Shown here one piece after another: positions 1-8,001 of a DNA stretch of 33,232 nucleotides. Within the stretch, counting starts at the first letter, position 1. Each line of letters begins with the position of its first letter. The DNA is from Acidobacteriota bacterium (lineage in GTDB: Bacteria > Actinomycetota > Acidimicrobiia > Spongiisociales > ZC4RG35), in NCBI GenBank assembly GCA_004356805.1, contig SMXW01000069.1:1-33232 (forward strand), written 5' to 3'. Below the pieces are notes generated by a model. The model did not search any database and was not told the DNA's origin. It worked only from the letters and a program-made list of their open reading frames with translations. Made by a program: the position numbers and the translations under genes.

Positions 1-1
1 G

Positions 2-1954
2 CTAATCCTCCTCGACAACCACCAGTACAGCGTCCGCGTCGATCTGTTCGCCGGCCAGGTGACGGACCTCAACCACTGTGCCGTTGTGTGGCGAGCGCAG
101 CGTGTGCTCCATCTTCATTGCCTCGATTACGACCAGGACTTGGCCCTCGACCACGTGATCGGCCACGGCAACATCGACACTGATCACCTTTCCTGGCATT
201 GGGGCGTGGAGCGACCCGGCATCCTCATCTGAGTCCGACTCGGGGAAGCGAGGCACGGCGACGAGGTGGCTCGGACCGCTTTCCGAGTGCACGTAGCGGT
301 CGTCTCCGTATCGAGCCGTTTGGTAGTGGAACTCAACGCCATCAATCCTGAAGGAGACAACGTCGGGAGATGCCTCGCCGAGGACGACCAACCCGAAGCC
401 CTCGATGGGAAAGCCGTCCGGGTCGACCGAATAGGAGATCTCGTGCTCCCCGTGATACCCGATGTAGGTGCGGCGCTGCAGTTGGCTGGGAGAGTTTCGC
501 CATCCGGACCGAATGGTTGGAAGGGCCTTGGCGACCAACCTCTCGTGCGCCTGATCGGCCAGAGCCGCGGCAAGTGCGGCGAGCCGCTCGTTCGGTGCGT
601 CGACAAGAGGCTGTCCGAGCTCTTTCACGTCGTGGCGGTCCAGGAAGTGAGTGTCCGTCTTCCCACCCAGGAACTCGGGATGCTCCAGCACTCTGACAAG
701 GAGAGCCCGATTGGTCGTCGAGCCATGAATGTGGGATCTCCGGAGTGCCGACGCCAGAATCGCAGCGGCCCCCTCCCGGGTGGGAGCATGGGCTATGACC
801 TTGGCGATCATCGGGTCGTAGTGGATCGACACTCGCGAACCATCCTCGATCCCGGAGTCGACCCTCAACCCATCAGTCGCCGGTATGCGGAACCTATGAA
901 ACTCACCGGTGACGGGAAGAAAATCGTTTAGAGGATCCTCGGCATAGAGCCTTGCTTCGATGGCATGACCGGTCATCGTCGGGGCCTGGTCGGGAAGCGT
1001 CGCCCCGGTGGCGATTTCGATCTGAAGTCTGACCAGATCCCACCCGGTGACCATCTCTGTCACCGGGTGTTCCACTTGGAGCCGGGTGTTCATCTCGAGG
1101 AAGTGAAAGCTCTCATCCTGATATAGAAACTCGACGGTCCCGGCACCTACGTAGTCGACCGCCCTGGCTGATTCGATCGCAGCCCCACTCATGGCGGTCC
1201 TCGTGGTCTCGTCGATGGCCGGCGAAGGCGACTCTTCGATGATTTTCTGATGTCGCCGTTGGATCGAGCACTCACGCTCAAAAAGCGAGATGTAGTTGTT
1301 GTGAGTATCGCCAAAGATCTGGATCTCGATGTGTCGGGGGGCCTCCAGGTATTTCTCGAGGAAGACGGTGTCGTCGCCAAATGCTGAGGCGGCTTCGCGA
1401 CGAGCCCCTTCGATGGCTTCGAGAAGGTCGTCGGGATGCATGACGATTCTCATTCCCTTGCCGCCACCCCCGGCCGACGGCTTCACCAGCACGGGAAAGC
1501 CAAGGGCAATCGCAACCGACTTCACGGTTGGGAGCCCTTCGAGTTCGATGCTCGGCAAGATCGGGACGCCAACCGACTCCATCAGACGCTTGGACTGGAT
1601 TTTCGAGCCCATCACTTCGATCGATTCCGGGGAAGGGCCTATCCAGGTGATCCCAGCCTGAATCACGGCTCGGGCGAAATCGGCATTCTCAGCGAGAAAC
1701 CCGTAACCGGGATGCACGGCATCTGCTCCGGTTTCTTTGCCAGCTGCAAGGATCGCTTCGATGTTGAGATAGGTCTCTGTCGATGCTGCTCCAGCCAGCC
1801 GCACTGCCTCGTCGGCTTCCTTCATGTGCGGCTCGCCATTGTCGGGGTCGGAGTACACGGCCACGGTGGCGATCCCCATCGCCCTCGCCGTTCGGAACAC
1901 CCGTCGTGCGACCTCTCCTCGGTTGGCGACCAAGATCTTTGAGATTGTCATCAC
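2..1954 (-). CDS. Acyl-CoA carboxylase, biotin carboxylase + BCCP subunit
   Basis: 650 aa, complete. It would carboxylate its own biotin with ATP and bicarbonate and pass the carboxyl group to the neighbouring carboxyltransferase. The N-terminus (MTISKILVANRGEVARRVFR) is the biotin carboxylase Rossmann start. The ATP-grasp glycine loop GGGGKGMR follows near residue 165, and the signature LQVEHPVTE lies near residue 290. The C-terminus is a biotinyl domain with EAMKME; the biotinylated Lys is about residue 614. The fused BC-BCCP layout is that of alpha subunits of propionyl-, methylcrotonyl- and geranyl-CoA carboxylases. Its start overlaps the stop of the upstream beta-subunit gene by 4 nt, so the two are translationally coupled. 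The first residue could be either of two adjacent Met codons. The exact acyl-CoA substrate cannot be read from this subunit. Confidence 0.93.
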   Translation of the reverse strand: MMTISKILVANRGEVARRVFRTARAMGIATVAVYSDPDNGEPHMKEADEAVRLAGAASTETYLNIEAILAAGKETGADAVHPGYGFLAENADFARAVIQAGITWIGPSPESIEVMGSKIQSKRLMESVGVPILPSIELEGLPTVKSVAIALGFPVLVKPSAGGGGKGMRIVMHPDDLLEAIEGARREAASAFGDDTVFLEKYLEAPRHIEIQIFGDTHNNYISLFERECSIQRRHQKIIEESPSPAIDETTRTAMSGAAIESARAVDYVGAGTVEFLYQDESFHFLEMNTRLQVEHPVTEMVTGWDLVRLQIEIATGATLPDQAPTMTGHAIEARLYAEDPLNDFLPVTGEFHRFRIPATDGLRVDSGIEDGSRVSIHYDPMIAKVIAHAPTREGAAAILASALRRSHIHGSTTNRALLVRVLEHPEFLGGKTDTHFLDRHDVKELGQPLVDAPNERLAALAAALADQAHERLVAKALPTIRSGWRNSPSQLQRRTYIGYHGEHEISYSVDPDGFPIEGFGLVVLGEASPDVVSFRIDGVEFHYQTARYGDDRYVHSESGPSHLVAVPRFPESDSDEDAGSLHAPMPGKVISVDVAVADHVVEGQVLVVIEAMKMEHTLRSPHNGTVVEVRHLAGEQIDADAVLVVVEED

Positions 1955-3549
1955 ATGCGAAAGACCCCGAACCGATCTGTCCCCTCAACCGGAGCGGAAT
2001 GGATTGCAGAAAGGGCGATCCCGAGGACAGTCCTCGTATCGCGGGGGTCGATCAGACCGTCGTCGCGGACCCGGGCGGTAGAGAAGAAGGCCTGCTCGGT
2101 GTGTTTCATCATTTCCACGAGATCGGCGGTGCGCTTCATGTCAGCCTCCTCATCGAAATCCTCTTTCCGCGATTCGGCCGACTGACGGGCGACGATTGAC
2201 ATCACTCCGGCGAGTTGCTGCGCTCCCATCACCGCCACCTTGTGATTCGGGTAGCCGAAGACAAACCGGGGGTCGTAGGCACGACCCGACATGCCGTAGT
2301 TGCCGGCACCGTAGGAGACACCCGCCATGAGGGAGATATGGGGGACTTCGGAGTTGGCGACAGCGTTGATCATCTTGGCGCCGTCCTTGATGATCCCCCG
2401 CTGTTCATAGTCCTTGCCCACCATGTAGCCGGTGGTGTTGTGGATGAAGATGATCGGCGTGTCGTAGCGATTGCAGAGTTGGATGAACTCGGTGGTCTTC
2501 TGGGCCTCCTCGGAGAAGATCACTCCCTGCTGGTTGGCGACGACACCGACTGGATAGCCGTGTAGAGATCCCCAGCCGTTGAGGATCGAGGTGCCGTAAA
2601 CGGCCTTGTACTCCTCGAAGCGCGAACCATCGAGCACTCGGTTGAGGATCTCCCGCATGTCGAAGGGGATACGGAGGTCGGCGGGAATCACTCCGAGGAT
2701 CTCGTCGATGTCGTGTACCGGGTCGTCGGAAGGTTTGGTCGGTCCGTAACCCTGCTTGCGCCAATTGAAGTGGTCGACGATGTCCCTTCCCATTCGGATG
2801 GCCTCGTGTTCGTCGTTCGCGAAATAGTCGGACAGGCCCGAGACCTTCGAGTGCATCTCGGCACCGCCTAGCTCCTCTTCGGTCGACTCCTCTCCCGTTG
2901 CCATCTTGACCAGGGGTGGGCCACCCAGGAAGACCTTCGCCTTCTCCTTGACCATGACGGAGTAGTCGCACATGGCCGGGAAGTAGGCGCCGCCCGCCGT
3001 GGAGCTTCCAAAGACGAGCGAGATGGTCGGGATGCCCTTCTTGGAGAGGCGGGTCAGATTGCGAAACCACTTGCCACCGACGACGAACACATCGGCCTGG
3101 TCGGGTAGGTCGGCACCCCCGGACTCCACCAGGTTGACTAGCGGAAGCCGGTTCTCCATGGCGATATCCATGATGCGAAGAGACTTGGACAGGGTGTATC
3201 GGTTGAACACGCCCGCCTGGCTGGTGGGGTCGTTGGCAAGGATGGCGCACTCCACGCCATTGATCACGCCGATCCCGGTGACAACGTTTCCACCAAGCGG
3301 CTTGTCGGTTCCCCACGCTGTGAGTGTCGAGAGCTCGAGGAAGGGAGAATCTCGGTCGATGAGGAGCTCAATCCGCTCTCTCGCCAGAAGTTTGCCTCGA
3401 TCGCGGTGTCGCTTGATGTACTTCTCGCCTCCGCCCTGGCGGGCCTTCTCCTGGAGTCCCTCGAACTCGAGGAGCTTCTTTTCCATGGCGGCCCGGTTGG
3501 CGACGTATTCCTCAGAGCGCGTGTCGATTCGCGTTCCCAATACCTGCAT
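1951..3549 (-). CDS. Acyl-CoA carboxylase carboxyltransferase (beta) subunit, methylcrotonyl-CoA carboxylase-like
   Basis: 532 aa, the usual length for beta subunits. It transfers CO2 from biotin to an acyl-CoA. It has the crotonase-like double carboxyltransferase fold: a basic N-terminal segment (RHRDRGKLLARERIELL), the acyl-CoA oxyanion region SSTAGGAYFPAM, the block LGGAEMHSKVSG, and a C-terminal biotin-side region (GVSYGAGNYGMSGRAYDPRF). The LGGAEMH-type block and the GGGEKYIKRH start resemble methylcrotonyl-/geranyl-CoA carboxylases more than AccD5-type propionyl enzymes, but this is only a reading of motifs. It forms an operon with the biotin carboxylase (4-nt overlap). The ferredoxin gene upstream on the same strand is 46 nt away and may be co-transcribed. 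Confidence 0.92.
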   Translation of the reverse strand: MQVLGTRIDTRSEEYVANRAAMEKKLLEFEGLQEKARQGGGEKYIKRHRDRGKLLARERIELLIDRDSPFLELSTLTAWGTDKPLGGNVVTGIGVINGVECAILANDPTSQAGVFNRYTLSKSLRIMDIAMENRLPLVNLVESGGADLPDQADVFVVGGKWFRNLTRLSKKGIPTISLVFGSSTAGGAYFPAMCDYSVMVKEKAKVFLGGPPLVKMATGEESTEEELGGAEMHSKVSGLSDYFANDEHEAIRMGRDIVDHFNWRKQGYGPTKPSDDPVHDIDEILGVIPADLRIPFDMREILNRVLDGSRFEEYKAVYGTSILNGWGSLHGYPVGVVANQQGVIFSEEAQKTTEFIQLCNRYDTPIIFIHNTTGYMVGKDYEQRGIIKDGAKMINAVANSEVPHISLMAGVSYGAGNYGMSGRAYDPRFVFGYPNHKVAVMGAQQLAGVMSIVARQSAESRKEDFDEEADMKRTADLVEMMKHTEQAFFSTARVRDDGLIDPRDTRTVLGIALSAIHSAPVEGTDRFGVFRM

Positions 3550-3595
3550 GCCTGCGGAGCGTAGTTAGACGCTGATTGCTGAGCAGATGGCGAGG

Positions 3596-3901
3596 TCAGC
3601 CGGTTTGTAGAGCGGATTCCTGATACGGCTCGATCATGATGCACTCGCCGGGGCATTCCTCCGCCGACTCGATGACGTCCTCGATCAGCGCATCGGGCAC
3701 TCTCGCAAGACCCCGGGCGCCGTCCGGCGCCTGCTCACCGTCGAAGACAACTGTGTCGTCGAAGAACTTGGCATCTTCTTTGACGACCCAGAGGCCATCG
3801 TCTCGGCCCAGAAAAACCTCCGGGCTGATTTCCTCGCAAATCCCGTCGCCGGTGCAGAGGTCCTGATCGATCCAAACCATCAGCTTGGTTGCTTCGGCCA
3901 T
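3596..3901 (-). CDS. Single-cluster ferredoxin, [3Fe-4S]-type
   Basis: 101 aa, acidic. Cysteines lie at residues 16, 22, 83 and 87 (CTGDGIC near the start and CPGECI near the end). C16, C22 and C83-Pro match the three-Cys ligand pattern (C-x5-C ... C-P) of actinobacterial ferredoxins that feed cytochromes P450 and similar oxygenases. The middle Cys of a [4Fe-4S] motif is replaced, so a [3Fe-4S] cluster is more likely; C87 is an extra Cys that often follows this motif. The central insertion (about residues 34-68) is a little longer than usual. No P450 is visible in the window, so its redox partner is unknown. It lies upstream of the carboxylase genes and is divergent from the MaoC hydratase. 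Confidence 0.85.
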   Translation of the reverse strand: MAEATKLMVWIDQDLCTGDGICEEISPEVFLGRDDGLWVVKEDAKFFDDTVVFDGEQAPDGARGLARVPDALIEDVIESAEECPGECIMIEPYQESALQTG

Positions 3902-3907
3902 GTCCCC

Positions 3908-3913
3908 AATTTA
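3908..3913 (-). promoter_or_regulatory. -10 box (TAAATT) of the ferredoxin gene, probably leaderless
   Basis: TAAATT read on the minus strand ends 6 nt before the ATG. A TTGGGC -35-like element sits 18 nt further upstream. The short distance predicts transcription starting at or next to the start codon. Confidence 0.5.
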
Positions 3914-3944
3914 GATGGTTTCCCGACGTCTGCCCAACTCATGA

Positions 3945-3950
3945 CAGAAT
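3945..3950 (+). promoter_or_regulatory. Possible -10 box (CAGAAT) of the MaoC gene
   Basis: CAGAAT followed by 6 nt and the ATG, the same geometry as at the other start codons in this window. The first T of the consensus is missing. A short purine run (AGGGG) touching the ATG is too close to serve as a normal ribosome binding site. Confidence 0.35.
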
Positions 3951-3956
3951 CAGGGG

Positions 3957-4406
3957 ATGGAACAGATACTGGAGAGACTTCAGGGTCGGGTCGGCACCGA
4001 GATCGGGGTCACCGATTGGATGGAGATCACCCAGGAAAGGGTTAATGCGTTCGCCGACGCCACCGACGACCATCAGTTCATCCATGTCGACCCGGAACGC
4101 GCAAGCCAGACACCATTCGGGGGAACCATTGCACACGGCTTTCTGACGCTGTCGTTGACGGTGCCTCTTTCTTTTGCCATCGAGCTTGATGTTGGGGAGC
4201 CCAAGATGGCAATCAATTACGGGTTGGACAAGGTGCGGTTTCCGGCCCCGGTACCCGTCGGATCCAATCTCAGAGCCAGAGTTGTGTTGCACGCGGTGAG
4301 CGAGGTGTCCGGCGGGATCCAGGTAAAGCGGACGGTGACCATGGAGGTAGAGGGGACCGAGAAGCCGGCAATGGTCGCCGAGACTGTCACCCGCTACTAC
4401 TACTGA
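3957..4406 (+). CDS. MaoC-like (R)-specific enoyl-CoA hydratase
   Basis: 149 aa, typical of single hot-dog-domain hydratases. The hydratase-2 motif is visible as ATDDHQFIHVDPERA, with the expected catalytic Asp38 and His43. The following PFGGTIAHGFLTLSL forms the central hot-dog helix and acyl pocket. It would hydrate trans-2-enoyl-CoA to (R)-3-hydroxyacyl-CoA. The gene is divergent from the ferredoxin (55 nt apart) and convergent with the thiolase/SDR operon, which ends 30 nt downstream on the other strand, so it could supply the hydration step to that pathway. The ATG is preceded within 6 nt by CAGAAT, suggesting a leaderless transcript. A role in fatty-acid synthesis rather than breakdown cannot be excluded. 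Confidence 0.88.
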   Translation: MEQILERLQGRVGTEIGVTDWMEITQERVNAFADATDDHQFIHVDPERASQTPFGGTIAHGFLTLSLTVPLSFAIELDVGEPKMAINYGLDKVRFPAPVPVGSNLRARVVLHAVSEVSGGIQVKRTVTMEVEGTEKPAMVAETVTRYYY

Positions 4407-4436
4407 GGTCAGCCCAGCGTTGACGACGTCACACCA

Positions 4437-5135
4437 CTAGGACAGGCTGCGTCCTCCGCCCACGACGACCACGTGGCCGGTGATGTATGAGGAGAGGGGT
4501 GTCAGGAGAAACCAGACCACGTTGGCGATCTCCTCTGGTGTCCCCATGCGGCCGAGAGGGATGGCCGAAACCATTTGCTCCAGCACATCTTCGGGTATGG
4601 CCATGGCCATTTCTGTCCCGATCAACCCCGGAGCGATGGCGTTGACCCGCACATGCGGCGCCAGCGAAAGTGCCATAGCTCGCGTCAGACCGACAACTCC
4701 GCCCTTGGACATCGAGTAGTTGAACTGCCCGAAGTTGCCGAGGTAGGCACGTGAGGCGATGTTCACGATCGAGCCCCCCTCGGTCATCAGAGGTGCCAGG
4801 TCGGTCGACAGTCGATAGACGGCGCCCAGGTTCACGTCGAGAACGGACTTGAAGTTCTCGTCGGTCATGTTCACGAGTCGTGAGTCTCGGGTGATCCCGG
4901 CATTGTTCACCACTCCGAGGAGTGGCATATTTGCGGCCTCGACGGCTTCGTGAACCGAATCGATGCCGTCGTCTGAAGTCAGGTCGACTTGGACGGCCAC
5001 GATGTCCTCGGCAAGTGCGAGTTCCGGGGCGATGTCGACTCCGATGACGGTGAACGAAGGATTGGCAGCGAGCCTTCCTGTAATAGCTCGCCCGATTCCG
5101 CGGGCCGCTCCGGTGACGACGATCGACCCGTTCAC
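4437..5135 (-). CDS. Short-chain dehydrogenase/reductase (3-hydroxyacyl-CoA dehydrogenase or FabG type)
   Basis: 232 aa, a complete classical SDR. The cofactor loop TGAARGIG is at residues 8-15 and NNAG at 77-80. The catalytic tetrad is Asn102, Ser128, Tyr140 and Lys144 (YSMSK). Asp34 at the end of the second strand (VIGVDI) favours NAD(H) over NADP(H) by the usual SDR rule. The likely reaction is interconversion of a 3-hydroxyacyl and a 3-oxoacyl thioester. It is the last gene of an operon in which each gene overlaps the next (thiolase, CoA-transferase, pseudo-SDR, this gene), pointing to a beta-oxidation-like pathway. The pseudo-SDR directly upstream overlaps it by 4 nt and may be its subunit partner. 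Confidence 0.9.
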   Translation of the reverse strand: MNGSIVVTGAARGIGRAITGRLAANPSFTVIGVDIAPELALAEDIVAVQVDLTSDDGIDSVHEAVEAANMPLLGVVNNAGITRDSRLVNMTDENFKSVLDVNLGAVYRLSTDLAPLMTEGGSIVNIASRAYLGNFGQFNYSMSKGGVVGLTRAMALSLAPHVRVNAIAPGLIGTEMAMAIPEDVLEQMVSAIPLGRMGTPEEIANVVWFLLTPLSSYITGHVVVVGGGRSLS

Positions 5136-5503
5136 GGTAGGGCCTTCCCGATGTGGGTAGACCCGATCCGGATCAGTTCACCAGTGACCCCATGGGACTC
5201 GAGCATTCGCTCTGCCCACTCCTCTACATCCCTTTGATCGGCGTTCTCATCGTGTGCGATGACGTTTGCGGTCCAGCCTTTTCTCACTCCTTCGAGCGCC
5301 GCCGTCCGGGCCGCCGAAAGAAGTCCCGAAGCGACCATGGCATTGCCAGCGCCTCGTCGGCCGAGGAGATCGTCGTGGTGCACGACATATACAAAGGATT
5401 CTTCGTCGAGGGCAGCCTTCCTACTCATCTGAAAGGCACGATCCAGCTCGGCCCTTATCTCACTCCAGTCGTCACCCACTGTCTCCGTCCAGTGGATGTT
5501 CAT
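5132..5503 (-). CDS. Half-length SDR-like protein without catalytic residues (putative pseudoenzyme subunit)
   Basis: 123 aa. It aligns by eye, without gaps over the core, with the C-terminal half of the neighbouring SDR: residues 37-62 correspond to its 122-147 (LLGRRGAGNAMVASGLL against YLGNFGQFNYSMSKGGV), and the end VTGELIRIGSTHIG matches ITGHVVVVGGGRS. The N-terminal Rossmann half with the TGxxxGIG loop and NNAG is absent. The catalytic Ser, Tyr and Lys are replaced by His43, Ala55 and Ser59. What remains corresponds to the helices that make the dimer interface in SDRs. The gene is not simply broken: its ATG overlaps the stop of the CoA-transferase and its stop overlaps the SDR start, both by 4 nt, so the reading frame is kept in a coupled operon. 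A structural or regulatory partner role is inference; a decaying remnant is the alternative. Confidence 0.75.
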   Translation of the reverse strand: MNIHWTETVGDDWSEIRAELDRAFQMSRKAALDEESFVYVVHHDDLLGRRGAGNAMVASGLLSAARTAALEGVRKGWTANVIAHDENADQRDVEEWAERMLESHGVTGELIRIGSTHIGKALP

Positions 5504-6681
5504 GACGCCACCGCCGTGCCTTCTTCGATCATCTTTTCGACAGTGTTGGGGTCCAATCCGAGCTCACCGAGAATGCCACGAGTGTGCTGACCGAGTGTGG
5601 GCGGCAGAGTTGGGGCGCGAGCGGGACCACCGTCGAGTCTGATAGGCGACCCCGTAGTCCGGACATGGCCGGCCACTGGGTGGTCGAACTCAACAAGCAT
5701 TTCGTGGTGGCGCGCTTGAGGATCGTCGAAAGCCTCCGCCAGGCTGAGGACCCGACCCACGGGCAAGCCCGCGTCGGTCAGCAGGTCTATCCAGTACTCG
5801 GCATTGCGTGTCTTGAATAAACGGGTCAGTTTGCGGGCAAGGGATTCCCGACCCTCGATCCGGGCTTCGTTGGTGGGGAAATCCTCGACCAGGTCGGGTC
5901 GTCCCAGCGCGTCGCCAAGTTGAGCGAAATGACGGTCTGAGACAATCGCCAGGGTGAACGGACCGTCGGCCGCTCCGAAAACCTGATTCGGGGCCAGGAA
6001 GGGGCTGGCGGTTCCGGTCCGTTCCGGTTGGGCATGGTTGACGAACCCGATGGCGTTCCAGCCGGCTTGCACGGCCATCAGCCCGTCGCGGAGGGAGACA
6101 TCGATCCTGCGCCCCTTTCTCGGTGTCTCGGCGAGGGCGGCGGAGATGGCCAAAGCGGTGTTGGTTGCCGCGACGTAGTCACCAATGGTTGTGGCGGTCT
6201 TTCGTGGGCCGTCCTTGCTGTTGCCCGTGATGGAGATCATTCCCGATTCACCCTGGAAGATGAGGTCGATGCCTGAACGCTTGGCGTATGGCCCTGTGGC
6301 GCCGAAGGCCGAGACCACGGCGTAGATGAGGTTTGCGTTGAGCTCGCGGCAGCGGTCCTCTCCGAGTCCGAGACGCTCCATGGCACCATGTCGCAGGTTG
6401 TGGACCAAGACATCCGCCTTCTTGATCAGGTTGTCGAGCACTCTCTTGGATACCCAATTCTTGGTGTCGAGAGCTATCGACTCCTTGCCCCGGTTGACCG
6501 TCATGAAGAAGGCCGACTCTCCCTTCTGAAAAGGGCCGAACCGCCGCCCCAGGTCTCCGCCAGGTGGTTCCACCTTGATGACCCTCGCTCCAAGATCGGC
6601 GAGAAGCATTGCGGCATACGGGGCGGCTATCAGATTGCCGAACTCAGCGACCAGAACACCTTCCAGCGGTCGATCAGACAC
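5500..6681 (-). CDS. CaiB/BaiF (class III) CoA-transferase
   Basis: 393 aa from the GTG at 6681, chosen because homologous sequence begins at SDRPLEGVLVAEFGN; an in-frame extension to 6765 would lie inside the thiolase gene. The family signatures are present: PYAAMLLADLGARVIKVEPP, a FFMTVNRGKESIALD block, and the catalytic Asp139 in SGIDLIFQGESG. Class III enzymes move CoA between acyl-CoA donors and carboxylic acids, so it would activate the substrate of this operon. It overlaps the thiolase stop by 8 nt and the pseudo-SDR start by 4 nt. The specific acid and donor cannot be deduced. Confidence 0.9.
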   Translation of the reverse strand: MSDRPLEGVLVAEFGNLIAAPYAAMLLADLGARVIKVEPPGGDLGRRFGPFQKGESAFFMTVNRGKESIALDTKNWVSKRVLDNLIKKADVLVHNLRHGAMERLGLGEDRCRELNANLIYAVVSAFGATGPYAKRSGIDLIFQGESGMISITGNSKDGPRKTATTIGDYVAATNTALAISAALAETPRKGRRIDVSLRDGLMAVQAGWNAIGFVNHAQPERTGTASPFLAPNQVFGAADGPFTLAIVSDRHFAQLGDALGRPDLVEDFPTNEARIEGRESLARKLTRLFKTRNAEYWIDLLTDAGLPVGRVLSLAEAFDDPQARHHEMLVEFDHPVAGHVRTTGSPIRLDGGPARAPTLPPTLGQHTRGILGELGLDPNTVEKMIEEGTAVAS

Positions 6682-7882
6682 GTTCGACGACCATGCTGAT
6701 GCCCTGTCCCACACCGATGCACATGGTGGCCAATCCGTAACGCCCTCCTCGTCGGCGCAGCTCATGGACGAGTGTCGCCAGAATGCGAGCGCCCGAGGCT
6801 CCCAGCGGGTGGCCGATGGCGATGGCGCCGCCGTTGACGTTCACTTTCTCGGGGTCAAGGCCGAGCAGTCGGAGACTGGCGATGCTTTGCGAGGCAAAGG
6901 CCTCGTTGATCTCGATGACGTCCATGTCGTCTGCTGTCAGACCTGCCCGGGCAAATGCCTTCTCCGAGGCTGGTACCGGGCCTATCCCCATGATGTCGGG
7001 ATGCACCCCAGCGGCCGCCGACGAGACAATGCGGGCCAGAGGAGTCAGACTGTGGTCGTTCAGCCCTTTCTTGCTTGCCAGAAGTAATGCCGCTGCTCCG
7101 TCGTTCATTGGGGAGGAGTTGCCTGCTGTCACGGTTCCCCCCTCCTTGAAGATTGGTTGCAGTTGGGCAAGTTTCTCATGGGACGTATCGAGTCGCGGTC
7201 CTTCGTCATGCTCGATGAGGTTCGTAGAGCGGCGACGGTGATCGGCAGACGCCTCGATGGCCTCGATTTCGTCGTCGAAACGGCCCGCGGCCATCGCCTC
7301 GAGGGCAAGCCGATGACTGCGCAAGGCGAAGGCGTCCTGGTCTTCCCGACTGACGTTGTACTTCTCTGCGACCATTTCTGCTGTCATTCCCAACGTGATG
7401 GGTGGATACATGTCCTCCATGAGGGTGTTGACCAGACGCCAGCCCAGGACCGTGTCGGCGGTGTCGGGTACACCGGTCGGGAATCCCCGCTCACCCTTGA
7501 GAGTGACGTATGGAGCCCTACTCATCGATTCAGAGCCGCCGGCGATCATCACGTTGCCCCATCCGTCTTTGAGGGCGTGGCCGGCAGAAACGACGGCCTG
7601 AAGACCGGACCCACAGAGCCGATTCACCGTGGTACCGGGTATCTCGATCGGGAGACCCGCAAGCAGAGCTGTCATTCGAGCGATGTTGCGGTTGTCCTCC
7701 CCGGCCTGATTTGCAGCACCCCATTGAATGTCCTCAACGGCCATCGGGTCGAGGTCGGCATTCCGAGCCATGAGACGCGCCACAACGTGGGCCGCAAGAT
7801 CGTCGGGTCGAACAAACGCAAGTTGGCCGCCGAGTTTTCCCATGGGGGTCCGGCAGGCGTCGACGATGAAGATGTCGGTCAT
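6674..7882 (-). CDS. Acetyl-CoA C-acyltransferase (thiolase), 3-oxoadipyl-CoA thiolase-like
   Basis: 402 aa from the ATG at 7882 (MTDIFIVDACRTPMG). The frame stays open to 7993, but the extra 37 residues lack thiolase similarity. The nucleophile is Cys90 (NRLCGSGLQAV); the catalytic His lies in GHPLGASG and the second Cys in MCIGVGQG. The stretch GAANQAGEDNRNIARM is characteristic of the PcaF/PaaJ group, which cleaves 3-oxoadipyl-CoA, though related thiolases of other degradation pathways share it. It would release acetyl-CoA from the 3-oxoacyl-CoA made by the SDR. It is the first gene of the four-gene operon, and the region upstream carries two palindromes. Confidence 0.92.
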   Translation of the reverse strand: MTDIFIVDACRTPMGKLGGQLAFVRPDDLAAHVVARLMARNADLDPMAVEDIQWGAANQAGEDNRNIARMTALLAGLPIEIPGTTVNRLCGSGLQAVVSAGHALKDGWGNVMIAGGSESMSRAPYVTLKGERGFPTGVPDTADTVLGWRLVNTLMEDMYPPITLGMTAEMVAEKYNVSREDQDAFALRSHRLALEAMAAGRFDDEIEAIEASADHRRRSTNLIEHDEGPRLDTSHEKLAQLQPIFKEGGTVTAGNSSPMNDGAAALLLASKKGLNDHSLTPLARIVSSAAAGVHPDIMGIGPVPASEKAFARAGLTADDMDVIEINEAFASQSIASLRLLGLDPEKVNVNGGAIAIGHPLGASGARILATLVHELRRRGGRYGLATMCIGVGQGISMVVERV

Positions 7883-7888
7883 CTGGGC

Positions 7889-7898
7889 CCAATATTGG
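7889..7898 (-). promoter_or_regulatory. Palindrome CCAATATTGG covering the likely -10 of the thiolase operon
   Basis: A perfect 10-bp palindrome. AATATT within it ends 8 nt before the thiolase ATG, which fits the leaderless -10 geometry seen at other genes. A regulator bound here would block the promoter. Confidence 0.35.
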
Positions 7899-7985
7899 TC
7901 GATGCCGCGCTCAGATGGGGCGATCCGCTCCTTTGGCAGCAAGACGTTCCTCACCGGTCGCAATGTGCTTGTTCGAAAACGCTCT

Positions 7986-8001
7986 GGAATCATCTGATTC
8001 C
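7986..8001. promoter_or_regulatory. Inverted repeat GGAATCA-TC-TGATTCC, possible operator
   Basis: Perfect 7-bp arms with a 2-bp centre, about 105 bp upstream of the thiolase start and about 100 bp upstream of the divergent small gene at 8104. Its size fits a TetR- or GntR-type operator; no such regulator gene lies in the window. Confidence 0.4.

Noticed and set aside
2405-3316. 303-aa open frame on the minus strand within the carboxyltransferase gene
   Set aside because: It is in another frame of a clear enzyme gene on the same strand; composition is Arg/Pro/Gly-rich without motifs.
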